The notes under the pieces were generated by a model, which saw only the letters and a list, made by a program, of their open reading frames with translations, was not told where the DNA came from and made no database searches. 58,244 bases of DNA from NCBI GenBank assembly GCA_028714735.1, contig JAQTLU010000016.1, positions 9,854 through 68,097 of the forward strand, written 5' to 3'. Both the position numbers and the translations under genes were made by a program. This DNA is from Gallionellaceae bacterium (GTDB lineage: Bacteria > Pseudomonadota > Gammaproteobacteria > Burkholderiales > Thiobacillaceae). Positions within the stretch are counted from its first letter, which is position 1. Each line of letters begins with the position of its first letter. This document shows positions 51,249 to 58,244 of the stretch, piece by piece.

Positions 51249-52166
51249 ATGACTGGCAAGATACTGCCCCTGCTGTACCTGCTGCTGTGCGGCCTGGCCG
51301 CCCGGGCGGACGAGCCGGACTGGGCGACGCGGGTATACCCGCTGCTGGCGACCCGTGCCGACGGCGCGACCGAACTGGGCTCCGCCGTGGCGCTGGGCGG
51401 GGATCGCCTGGTGACCAACTGCCATGTCCTGCAGGGCGCCGGGCGCATCGAGGTGCAGGTGGGCGGCACGGCACGCCAGGCCCGGGCCGACCGGCGCGAT
51501 GCCTATCGCGACCTCTGTTTCCTCAGCCTGTCCGGATTGCGCGCGCCGGCGCTCGCCGAAGGCGAGGCCCGGGTCGGCCTGGAGGTGGTGGCGGTGGGTT
51601 ATCCGGGTGGCCGGTTCGCCCTCGGCAAGGGCCGCATCATCGGCCTGCACAGCTGTGCGTGCAGCGGCGGCAAGGTCATCCAGACCTCGGCGCCGTTCGA
51701 CCACGGCGCCAGTGGCGGCGGCCTGTTCGACCGCCAGGGCCGCCTGGTCGGCATACTCAGCTTCAAGGCCCGTTCCGGCGGCAATTTCCATTTCGCCCTG
51801 CCGGTGGCCTGGTTGCGGCAGGATGATGCCGATGACGGCATGCCGGCGGCCACGGGCGAGGTCAGTTTCTGGGCACAGCCGGGCCGGGAAAGCGGATATT
51901 TCCTGGCCGCCTGCGACCTGGGCGCGCGCCAGGACTGGCGGCAGCTTGCCCCCCTGGCCCGGGAATGGACCGGGCAGGAACCCGGCAATCCGGAGGCCTG
52001 GATGGCCCTGGGGCGCGCGGAACGGGGGCTGGGACAGGGCGAGGCGGCGGCGACCGCCTTCCAGCGGACCCTGGCGCTGGATAGCCGGCATGCCGAGGCG
52101 CGCCTGGCCTTGCAGCAGCTGGAATTCGACCTGAGACGCGACCTCCTGCCGCCGGCCGGCCTCTGA
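51249..52166 (+). CDS. Exported trypsin-like serine protease with C-terminal TPR
   Basis: 305 residues from ATG 51249 with GGAG upstream. Signal peptide about 1-20. The chymotrypsin-fold domain (about 22-205) has a plausible triad: His59 (VTNCHVL), Asp88 (YRDLCFL), Ser155 (GASGGGLFD), where GASGGG replaces the usual GNSGGP. Two cysteines in HSCACSG and one each near His and Asp could form disulfides. The C-terminal part (about 235-300; PEAWMALGRAERGLGQGEAA) forms about two TPR motifs. No PDZ domain, so it is not HtrA. The target is unknown. Confidence 0.82.
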   Translation: MTGKILPLLYLLLCGLAARADEPDWATRVYPLLATRADGATELGSAVALGGDRLVTNCHVLQGAGRIEVQVGGTARQARADRRDAYRDLCFLSLSGLRAPALAEGEARVGLEVVAVGYPGGRFALGKGRIIGLHSCACSGGKVIQTSAPFDHGASGGGLFDRQGRLVGILSFKARSGGNFHFALPVAWLRQDDADDGMPAATGEVSFWAQPGRESGYFLAACDLGARQDWRQLAPLAREWTGQEPGNPEAWMALGRAERGLGQGEAAATAFQRTLALDSRHAEARLALQQLEFDLRRDLLPPAGL

Positions 52167-52176
52167 TCGCCCGACC

Positions 52177-52401
52177 TCAGGCCTGCAGGTCGGCGCGCCG
52201 TTTCAGATAGTCGTCGCGCTCGATCTCGCCGCGCGCGTAGCGTTCCTCGAGTATCGCCAGCGCGCTCTTGTGCCCACCGGCATCCCGGTGCTTGCCGGAG
52301 AACATCCGGAACAGGACATAGAGCAGGGCCAGGGGCAGCAGCCAGACCAGGATCATGCCGAACCCGCCGTAGCCCATGCCGAAATGGTCAAAACCGTACA
52401 T
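52177..52401 (-). CDS. SHOCT-domain small membrane protein
   Basis: 74 residues behind GAGGAGG. A Gly/Met-rich N-terminus (MYGFDHFGMGYGGFGM), one membrane segment (about 17-35), then a C-terminal SHOCT motif (LAILEERYARGEIERDDYLKRRADL). Such proteins frequently accompany copper and heavy-metal resistance genes. Its start overlaps the 43-residue upstream frame, and it follows the CusF-like gene on the same strand, so it probably belongs to the copper operon. Molecular function unknown. Confidence 0.88.
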   Translation of the reverse strand: MYGFDHFGMGYGGFGMILVWLLPLALLYVLFRMFSGKHRDAGGHKSALAILEERYARGEIERDDYLKRRADLQA

Positions 52402-52519
52402 GGTCCAGCCTCCTCATGGTATGCCCGGCGCCGGCCGGGCGTCCGCCAGGGCCACGGCGGGTGGCGGCCAGCGCGCGGCCCAGGATCGGCATGGCTGTGA
52501 AATGGCGCAGGGTGTTCAT
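52388..52519 (-). CDS. Putative 43-residue peptide coupled to the SHOCT gene
   Basis: Starts at ATG 52519 behind a strong AAGGAGG SD and ends inside the SHOCT gene (14-bp overlap). It opens MNTLRHFTAMPILGRALAA and continues basic and Gly/Pro-rich. No family is recognised. The good SD and overlap suggest a real translated peptide or a translational-coupling leader between the CusF-like gene and the SHOCT gene. Confidence 0.4.
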   Translation of the reverse strand: MNTLRHFTAMPILGRALAATRRGPGGRPAGAGHTMRRLDHVRF

Positions 52520-52539
52520 GACATCCTCCTTGTCCCGGT

Positions 52540-52893
52540 TCAGTGAACCGTCTCGATCCGGGAAGCGACCAGCTGGCCGTCCGTCATCCCGGCATGGAAG
52601 CGGATGCGGTCGCCGGGCTTGAGCCGATCCAGCACGCCGGGGTCGGTGACGCGAAAGGCCATGGTCATGGCCGGCATGTCGAGGTTTTCCAGGGGACCGT
52701 GACGGATGGTCAGCTTGCCCTGGGCCTTGTTGATCTTCCTGACCAGGCCGGTGGCAAGGACAGGATGGTGATCCGCGCTGGCGGCGACCGGGCTGACATT
52801 GGCCATGGTCATGCCGCTGCCATGGTCCATGCCGGCCAGGGCGGGCAGGCTGGCGGTCAGCGCGATGATCAGGGCGGGCAGGGTGCGTTTCAT
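52540..52893 (-). CDS. CusF-like periplasmic copper-binding protein
   Basis: 117 residues from ATG 52893 behind AAAGGA. Signal peptide about 1-20, a His/Met-rich linker (GMDHGSGMTM), then a CusF-type OB fold (about 45-117). The metal site aligns as His65 (TIRHGPL), Met76 and Met78 (PAMTM). The Trp that caps Cu(I) in E. coli CusF is Met73 here, giving one His and three Met. Role: periplasmic Cu(I)/Ag(I) chaperone. It is divergent from cusRS across a CusR-type box. No CusCBA pump lies in the window, so the delivery target is not visible. Confidence 0.88.
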   Translation of the reverse strand: MKRTLPALIIALTASLPALAGMDHGSGMTMANVSPVAASADHHPVLATGLVRKINKAQGKLTIRHGPLENLDMPAMTMAFRVTDPGVLDRLKPGDRIRFHAGMTDGQLVASRIETVH

Positions 52894-52967
52894 GGGGTTC
52901 CTTTGACATGCGGGTTGAACATGGCTGGAGTATGGCGGTCGCATGGGAACGTCAACCTGACGCCTGG

Positions 52968-52983
52968 ATGACAAGGCTGTCAG
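52968..52983. promoter_or_regulatory. CusR/CopR-type copper box
   Basis: ATGACAAGGCTGTCAG matches the core of the CusR box (ATGACAA-N2-TTGTCAT) at 12 of 14 defined positions. It is midway between the divergent CusF-like (52893) and cusR (53036) starts, as expected for shared control by the adjacent regulator. Confidence 0.72.
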
Positions 52984-53035
52984 AATGACCGCCCTGATGC
53001 AGGGCAGGATGTCTACCCGCCGCGGAGGCCCGAAC

Positions 53036-53716
53036 ATGAAAATACTCATCGTCGAAGACGAGCCCAAGACGGGCGATTACCTCAGGCAGGGCCTCGCCGA
53101 GGCCGGTTTTGTCGTGGACCTCGCCCGCGACGGCTGGGACGGCCTGGAGTTGGCCAAGGACAGCCACCATGACCTCCTGATCCTGGACGTGATGCTGCCC
53201 GGCCTGGACGGCTGGCAGGTGCTCGATGGCGTGCGCCGGGCCGGACTGGATACGCCGGTGCTGTTCCTGACCGCGCGCGACCAGGTCGAGGACCGGGTCA
53301 AGGGCCTGGAACTGGGTGCCGACGACTACCTGGTCAAGCCCTTCGCCTTCGCCGAACTGCTTGCCCGCGTGCGTAGCCTGGCCCGGCGCGGCCGGACCGG
53401 GCTGGAACCGACCCGGCTCCAGGTCGCCGACCTGGAACTCGACCTGCTGCGCCGGCGCGCCAGCCGCGCCGGCCAGCGCGTCGACCTGACCGCCAAGGAA
53501 TTCGCCCTGCTGGAACTGTTCATGCGCCGCACCGGCGAGGTGTTGCCGCGCTCGCTGATCGCCTCCCAGGTCTGGGACATGAATTTCGATTCCGACACCA
53601 ACGTCATCGACGTGGCGGTTAGGCGGCTGCGCCTCAAGGTCGACGAGGGGCATGACCACAAGCTCATCCATACCGTGCGCGGCATGGGCTACGTGCTGGA
53701 GGCGGCCCAGCCGTGA
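53036..53716 (+). CDS. cusR: Copper/heavy-metal response regulator CusR/CopR-like
   Basis: 226 residues from ATG 53036. Receiver (about 1-118) with acidic residues Glu7-Asp8-Glu9, phospho-acceptor Asp51 (LILDVMLPG) and Lys ([10 protein letters not shown]). OmpR/PhoB winged helix at about 125-222 ([48 protein letters not shown]). The [19 protein letters not shown] segment is typical of the CusR/CopR/SilR group. It controls the CusF operon through the box at 52968. The stop overlaps the GTG of the kinase gene by four bases. Confidence 0.92.
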   Translation: MKILIVEDEPKTGDYLRQGLAEAGFVVDLARDGWDGLELAKDSHHDLLILDVMLPGLDGWQVLDGVRRAGLDTPVLFLTARDQVEDRVKGLELGADDYLVKPFAFAELLARVRSLARRGRTGLEPTRLQVADLELDLLRRRASRAGQRVDLTAKEFALLELFMRRTGEVLPRSLIASQVWDMNFDSDTNVIDVAVRRLRLKVDEGHDHKLIHTVRGMGYVLEAAQP

Positions 53717-55104
53717 ACCGGCTGTCGCTGACCGCGCGCATCAGCCTGGCGTTCGCGCTCGCCGCAGCCGTCGTCCTGCTGGCCACGGGGCTTTACCTGG
53801 CCCGCACGGTGGAGGCACATTTCATCGCCAGCGACCGCGAGGAACTGGTCGGCCACCTCGACCTGATCCGCCATCTGCTGGAGCGGGTGGCAGGTCCGGA
53901 AGACCTCGACCGCATGGCCCAGGAACTGGACGACGCCCTGGTCGGCCACCCCGGCCTGGCGGTGGCGGTGGTGGACCCGCAGGGCGCGATCTGGTTCGCC
54001 ACCTCGGGCGCGGATTTCCCGCATGCCTTGCTGCGGCAGGAGGCTTGCACTCAACCGCCCGGCCCGGTCCGGTGCCTGCCGGACGGGCTGCGGCAATGGC
54101 GCCAGGGCGGCCGCGACTACCGCGGCATGGTGGTGCCGGTACGCGCCGGCAGCGGACACGTCCACAAGGTCGCGGTGGCGCAGGACATCGGCGGGCACGA
54201 GTCGTTCATGGCCCGGTTCCGTATCCTGCTCGGGGTGGCCATGGCCCTGGCCGCCCTGGCCACCGCGGCCCTGGGCTGGTTGATCACCCACCGGGGGCTG
54301 GCCCCCCTGCACCGGATCCGGGACCTGGCCGCGGGGATCTCCGCCGATCACCTGGCGGCGCGCCTGCCCGAACAGGGCCTGCCCGAGGAACTGCAAACCC
54401 TGGCCATCGCCTTCAACGCCATGCTGGCCCGCCTGGACGATGCCTTCCGGCGCCTGTCCGAGTTCTCGTCCGACATCGCGCACGAACTGCGTACCCCGAT
54501 CGCCAACCTGATGACCCAGACCCAGGTCGCCTTGAGCCGTGCCCGCAGTGCCGAGGAATACCGCGAGGTGCTCCACTCCAGCGCCGAGGAATATGAGCGC
54601 CTGGCCCGGATGGTCGGCGACATGCTGTTCCTGGCCAAGGCCGACAACCGGCTGATCATGCCCAGCCGGGAGACGGTCGACCTCGCCCGGGAGGCGAGCG
54701 AGCTGATCGAGTTCCACGGCATCCTGGCCGAGGAAGGCGGCATCCGGCTGCAACTGGCCGGCGCCGCGACGGTGGCCGGCGACCGGCTGATGCTGCGCCG
54801 GGCCCTGTCCAACCTGCTGGCGAATGCGATCCGGCACTGCCCGGCCGGCGAGTCGGTCATCATCCGCCTGGCGGCCGATGCAGCCGGCGTCGTCGTCACG
54901 GTGGAAAATCCCGGCCGCATCCCCGCCGAGCACCTGTCCCGCCTGTTCGACCGTTTCTACACCGGCGATCCGGCGCGCAGTGCCGGCGGCGGCCTCGGCC
55001 TCGGGCTGGCCATCGTCCGCTCCATCGTCGAAGTCCACGGCGGCAGCATCGCGGCGGCGTCGGAGTCCGGCCGTACCCGCTTCGTCATCCGGCTGCCCGG
55101 CTGA
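53713..55104 (+). CDS. cusS: Heavy-metal sensor histidine kinase CusS-like
   Basis: 463 residues from GTG 53713. TM1 (about 8-28), a periplasmic sensor (about 30-165) with Cys residues in [19 protein letters not shown]2 (about 172-195), HAMP (about 195-248). HisKA has His257 ([18 protein letters not shown]); the HATPase has [16 protein letters not shown] and [11 protein letters not shown]. The architecture matches the CusS/CopS/SilS family of Cu(I)/Ag(I) sensors. It pairs with cusR through overlapping codons. Confidence 0.92.
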   Translation: MNRLSLTARISLAFALAAAVVLLATGLYLARTVEAHFIASDREELVGHLDLIRHLLERVAGPEDLDRMAQELDDALVGHPGLAVAVVDPQGAIWFATSGADFPHALLRQEACTQPPGPVRCLPDGLRQWRQGGRDYRGMVVPVRAGSGHVHKVAVAQDIGGHESFMARFRILLGVAMALAALATAALGWLITHRGLAPLHRIRDLAAGISADHLAARLPEQGLPEELQTLAIAFNAMLARLDDAFRRLSEFSSDIAHELRTPIANLMTQTQVALSRARSAEEYREVLHSSAEEYERLARMVGDMLFLAKADNRLIMPSRETVDLAREASELIEFHGILAEEGGIRLQLAGAATVAGDRLMLRRALSNLLANAIRHCPAGESVIIRLAADAAGVVVTVENPGRIPAEHLSRLFDRFYTGDPARSAGGGLGLGLAIVRSIVEVHGGSIAAASESGRTRFVIRLPG

Positions 55105-55163
55105 GCCATCCCTATGGAGCAAGACGCCTGTGGCTGACTGGCACGGGGCGGTGTAGTTGTGTA

Positions 55164-55213
55164 TTGTTACTCATGCTCATGGATCGCCCCTTTCGATGGC
55201 GGCGAAGTAACAA
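55164..55213. repeat. Inverted repeat in the tusA leader
   Basis: TTGTTACT (55164-55171) and AGTAACAA (55206-55213) are perfect 8-base complements separated by 34 bases, 25 bp upstream of the TusA-like ATG. The loop contains a smaller imperfect pairing (ATCGCCCC with GGCGGCG). It could be an operator or a leader RNA stem; neither can be decided. Confidence 0.4.
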
Positions 55214-55237
55214 CGGTCGACCTGGTGGAGATGCGGT

Positions 55238-55477
55238 ATGGCTACGGATAGCGAGGCTCATCTGGATGTGTGCGGCGTGTGTTGTCCGCTGCCCTTGATC
55301 GAACTGGCCAGGGCGGTCCAGGCGCTCGGTCCGGGACAGACGCTGGAGATCGTCGGCAACGATCCGGTATTCGAAGCGACGGTACGCGACTTCTGCCAGG
55401 TGAACGGCCACAGCATCCTGGCGGTCAGTCAGGGCGCTGACCGGCGGGTGGTCATATCGATCCGGGTGGGCGGATGA
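55238..55477 (+). CDS. tusA: TusA/SirA-family sulfur carrier
   Basis: 79 residues; GGAG lies 8 bases upstream. The TusA fold carries the CPxP motif as Cys16 in CCPLP, with an extra Cys12 and Cys15 immediately before it (VCGVCCPLPL) and Cys53 in RDFCQVNG. The family binds sulfane sulfur as a cysteine persulfide and passes it on. Coupling with DsrE2 (four-base overlap) is typical of sulfur oxidisers, where these proteins feed the sulfur oxidation pathway. A usual third partner, rhodanese, is not next to it here. Confidence 0.9.
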   Translation: MATDSEAHLDVCGVCCPLPLIELARAVQALGPGQTLEIVGNDPVFEATVRDFCQVNGHSILAVSQGADRRVVISIRVGG

Positions 55478-56043
55478 GCCTGCCCGATCATGCCAATCAG
55501 CCGGACGGCGCACGGCGTGGCAGGAAAGGCGTCATCCTGCTGGTCAGCGGCGAACTGGACAAGGCCATCCTCGCCTTCGAGATCGCGGCCGGTTTCCAGG
55601 CCATGGGCATGCAGATGAGCATGTGGTTCGTGCTCTATGGCGCCAACTGCCTGCGCAAGCCCCGGTCGATGCTGTCACCGTCGAAGTGGTTCGCCCGCCT
55701 GCGCGGCGGCTCCGGCCGGGTCACCGAGACGGACAGCGCGCTGCAGCATCTGGTGCGCGGCCTCAACCATGACGGCGCCAGCCACCTGCCGCTGTCGCAG
55801 CTGAACTATGGCGGTCTGGGGTCGCTGGCGGTACGCCACATCATGCGCAGGAAGGGCATGATGCAGCTGGAAGACCTGATACACAGGTCGCGCGAGCTCG
55901 GGGTGCGGTTCACGGTCTGCCAGATCTGCGTCGATGCCATGGCGGTCTCGGTGCCGGACGACCTCATCGTCGAGGCCGAGGTAAAGGGCGTCAGCGCCTA
56001 TTACCTCGATGTCGAAGGTGCCGATTACAACGTCACCTTCTGA
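55474..56043 (+). CDS. dsrE2: DsrE2-like sulfurtransferase
   Basis: 189 residues. The DrsE_2-type fold is visible: KGVILLVSGELDKAILAFEI, FQAMGMQMSMWFVLYGANCL, RKPRSM, then the C-terminal motif with the functional Cys149 and a second Cys152 (FTVCQICVDAMAVSV), where DsrE2 proteins have the conserved cysteine. The N-terminal 20 residues are polar and variable. Role: persulfide transfer together with TusA. Its ATG overlaps the tusA stop; the GTG of the next gene is 9 bp downstream. Confidence 0.85.
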   Translation: MSLPDHANQPDGARRGRKGVILLVSGELDKAILAFEIAAGFQAMGMQMSMWFVLYGANCLRKPRSMLSPSKWFARLRGGSGRVTETDSALQHLVRGLNHDGASHLPLSQLNYGGLGSLAVRHIMRRKGMMQLEDLIHRSRELGVRFTVCQICVDAMAVSVPDDLIVEAEVKGVSAYYLDVEGADYNVTF

Positions 56044-56052
56044 GCCGGCGCG

Positions 56053-58244
56053 GTGAAGACATACCCCACCTCACGGCAACCCTTCCCGGATGCGGCGGCG
56101 GCTCCGGACGACCCCGACCGCCACGTCCCCAATCTGGACCACGGCGAGCTCTCCCTGCTGCTCAGCCTGAGCGAGCGCCTGGTCGCCGAGCTCGATGTCG
56201 ACCATGTGCTGGCCATGGTGGCCGAGGCCGCCGGCGAGGTCGTCCAGGCCGAGACCCTGGCGGTGCCGATGATCGACCCCGATGGCCGCACCTTCACCTA
56301 TGCCGCCGCCAGCGGCGACCATGCCGGCCAGCTGCTGGGCCTGACCTTTCCGGTCGACGAGGGCGCCTGCGGCTGGGTGCTGCAGCATCAACGGCCGTTG
56401 CTGTTCGGCGACAGCGCAAGCTATGACCTGAACCAGGACGCCCGCTGGCAGCCCGGCATGGCCTCCAGCCTGCTGGTGCCCCTGATCTGCCGGGGCCGCA
56501 TCATCGGCGGCCTGTCGGCCATGGCTAAGCGCGGTGGCGGCGCCTTCAACATGCGTGACCTGTCGGTGCTGACCCTGTTCGCCAACCAGGCCGGCATCGC
56601 CATCGACAACGCCCGGCTGTTCCAGCGCCTGAGCGTGGAGGAAGCCCGCCTCAGGCTGGTCCTCAACTCGGCCAGCGAGGGCATCTACGGCATCGACAAA
56701 CAGGGCATCTGCACCTTCGCCAATGCCGCCTGCGTGCGCCTGCTGGGCTATGCCGGCGAGGCCGACCTGATCGGCAAGCCCATGCACGCGACCATCCATC
56801 ACACCTACCCGGACGGCCGGCCCTACCCGATGGCGGCGTGCTGCGTGCGCCTGTCCACCGTGGAGGGCAAGGCGGCCCACGCCGACGACGAAGTCCACTG
56901 GCGCGCCGACGGCAGCGCCTTCCCGGTGGAGTTCTGGTCGCACCCGATCCTGCGCGACGGCCTCATCGAGGGGGCCGTGGTGACCTTCGTCGACATCACC
57001 GAGCGCAAGCAGGTGGAGGAGCAGATCCGCAACCTGGCCTATTTCGATTCCCTGACCAGCCTGCCCAACCGCCGGCTGCTGATGGACCGGCTCGGCCAGG
57101 CCCTGATCGCCAGCAACCGGTCGCAGGAGTTCGGCGCCCTGATGATCCTTGACCTGGACAACTTCAAGGCGCTCAACGACACCCAGGGCCATGATGTCGG
57201 CGATCGCCTGCTGATCGAGGTGGCGCAGCGGATCACCGCCAGCGTCCGCCAGGAAGATACCGTGTCGCGCCTGGGCGGCGACGAATACGTGGTGATGGTC
57301 GAGGACCTGGGCCAGGAAGAGACCGCGGCGGCCAAGCAGGCCGAGGTCATCGCGGAAAAGATCCGGGCCGGGCTCGACCAGCCCTACCAGATCACCCGCA
57401 ACGAGCAGCCGCATCACAGCAGCGCCAGCATCGGCGTGACCCTGTACCGCGGCAAGGAACATGGCGTGGACGTCCTGCTCAAGCAGGCCGACGTGGCCCT
57501 TTACCAGGCCAAGAACGCCGGCCGCAACACCATCCGTTTCTTCAACCCGGACATGCAGGCGGCCATCGACCAGCGCACCGTGATGGAAACGGCCTTGCGC
57601 CTCAGCCTGGACCAGGACGAACTGCATCTTCACTACCAGCCCCAGGTCGATGCGCAGGGTCGCTGCCTCGGTTTCGAGGCCCTGCTGCGCTGGCTGCCGG
57701 CCGGCGGCCAGGCGATCCCGCCGGCCGAGTTCATCCCGTTGGCGGAGGATACCGGGCTCATCTTCCCGATCGGCCAGTGGGTGCTGGAGACGGCGTGCGC
57801 CCAGCTGCAGCGCTGGCAGTCGAACCCGCTGACCCGGACCCAGACCATCGCCATCAATGTCAGCGCGCGGCAGTTCCACCAGCCGAACTTCGTCGAGCAG
57901 GTCTGGGACCAGATCAGGCGCTTCGAGATCGACCCCTCCCTGTTGAAGCTGGAACTGACCGAAGGCGTGGTGCTGGACCGGGTCGACGAGGTGGTCCGGC
58001 GCATGCAGCAATTGAAGGCGGTCGGCGTAACCTTCTCCCTGGATGACTTCGGCACCGGTTTTTCGTCCCTGTCCTACCTGAAGCGACTGCCGCTCGGCCA
58101 GGTCAAGATCGACAAGTCATTCGTGAATGACATCACCCACGACCCCAACGACGCCGCCATCGTGCGGGCCATCCTGGCGATGAGCCAGTCGCTCGGGCTG
58201 CAGGTCATCGCGGAGGGCGTCGAAACCGAGGCGCAGCGTGAACT
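56053..58244 (+). CDS. GAF-PAS-GGDEF-EAL c-di-GMP protein (partial, 3' end off the right edge)
   Basis: Open from GTG 56053 to the window end, 730 codons. No membrane segment. GAF (about 35-190; VDEGACGWVLQHQRPL, VLTLFANQAGIAIDNARLF), PAS (about 198-318; ending VVTFVDITERKQVEEQ), GGDEF (about 325-490) with DSLTSLPNRRLL, LDLDNFKALNDTQGH and an intact GGDEY, and EAL (from about 510) with LHYQPQV, FEALLRW, INVSARQF, ELTEGV, SLDDFGTGFSSLSYLKRLP and IAEGVETE. Both catalytic domains look intact, so direction cannot be predicted. It begins 9 bp after dsrE2 and is probably co-transcribed with tusA-dsrE2. Confidence 0.9.
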   Translation, partial: MKTYPTSRQPFPDAAAAPDDPDRHVPNLDHGELSLLLSLSERLVAELDVDHVLAMVAEAAGEVVQAETLAVPMIDPDGRTFTYAAASGDHAGQLLGLTFPVDEGACGWVLQHQRPLLFGDSASYDLNQDARWQPGMASSLLVPLICRGRIIGGLSAMAKRGGGAFNMRDLSVLTLFANQAGIAIDNARLFQRLSVEEARLRLVLNSASEGIYGIDKQGICTFANAACVRLLGYAGEADLIGKPMHATIHHTYPDGRPYPMAACCVRLSTVEGKAAHADDEVHWRADGSAFPVEFWSHPILRDGLIEGAVVTFVDITERKQVEEQIRNLAYFDSLTSLPNRRLLMDRLGQALIASNRSQEFGALMILDLDNFKALNDTQGHDVGDRLLIEVAQRITASVRQEDTVSRLGGDEYVVMVEDLGQEETAAAKQAEVIAEKIRAGLDQPYQITRNEQPHHSSASIGVTLYRGKEHGVDVLLKQADVALYQAKNAGRNTIRFFNPDMQAAIDQRTVMETALRLSLDQDELHLHYQPQVDAQGRCLGFEALLRWLPAGGQAIPPAEFIPLAEDTGLIFPIGQWVLETACAQLQRWQSNPLTRTQTIAINVSARQFHQPNFVEQVWDQIRRFEIDPSLLKLELTEGVVLDRVDEVVRRMQQLKAVGVTFSLDDFGTGFSSLSYLKRLPLGQVKIDKSFVNDITHDPNDAAIVRAILAMSQSLGLQVIAEGVETEAQRE

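Overview
The window is a GC-rich, densely coded bacterial chromosome segment. No rRNA, tRNA, CRISPR array, prophage or transposase was recognised. A narK1-narK2-narGHJI cluster with divergent narXL, sulfur-trafficking proteins (a DsrC-like protein, TusA, DsrE2, two rhodanese/MBL-type proteins) and many c-di-GMP and two-component proteins fit a facultatively anaerobic, nitrate-respiring, sulfur-metabolising betaproteobacterium (Thiobacillaceae/Rhodocyclaceae-like). The lineage is inferred from gene content, not from a marker gene.

Layout. 1-5.8 kb: the 5' part of an exported methionine-rich repeat protein, an MFS transporter, a periplasmic rhodanese, a CDF exporter with a DUF3147 protein, an OmpA-type protein and a GT-C membrane glycosyltransferase with an apparent CTG start. 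5.9-10.7 kb: rmuC, an EamA transporter and a STAS-like protein in one overlapping unit, then an HtrA protease and an HPP membrane protein with a divergent LysR regulator. 11.6-25.3 kb: the nitrate respiration region. narX-narL-MOSC is on the minus strand and narK1-narK2-narGHJI on the plus strand, with FNR-like and NarL-like sites between them. A DsrC-like gene lacking both functional cysteines follows. 25.4-30.5 kb: an rsgA remnant, a Yip1/MarR divergent pair, and a LapD-like c-di-GMP receptor downstream of a thioredoxin-LapG fusion whose catalytic cysteine is serine. 30.8-41 kb: katG, a U32 peptidase (yegQ), a SulP-STAS-cNMP transporter, 6-phosphofructokinase, a C_GCAxxG_C_C redox protein, an MBL hydrolase, a CbiB-like protein and a small orphan gene. 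Two of these genes share a palindromic operator. 41.3-50.5 kb: a substrate-binding protein, a hybrid sensor kinase and a REC-HD-GYP regulator in one operon, a SpmA/SpmB fusion and a diguanylate cyclase. 50.5-58.2 kb: small exported proteins, a trypsin-TPR protein, a copper operon (CusF-like, SHOCT) divergent from cusRS across a CusR-type box, and a TusA-DsrE2-GAF/PAS/GGDEF/EAL operon that runs off the right edge.

How it works together. Nitrate is sensed by NarX/NarL, imported by NarK1/NarK2 and reduced at the membrane by NarGHI after NarJ-assisted assembly. The MOSC and HPP genes beside it may serve molybdenum cofactor or nitrite handling (inference). Four c-di-GMP proteins (LapD-like receptor, HD-GYP hydrolase, two GGDEF proteins) are each wired to a different input. 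The most unusual items are the thioredoxin-pseudoLapG/LapD pair, the methionine-rich tandem-repeat protein, the cysteine-less DsrC-like protein after the nar operon, the shared ATTAG-N6-CTAAT operator, and the sulfur-carrier/c-di-GMP operon.
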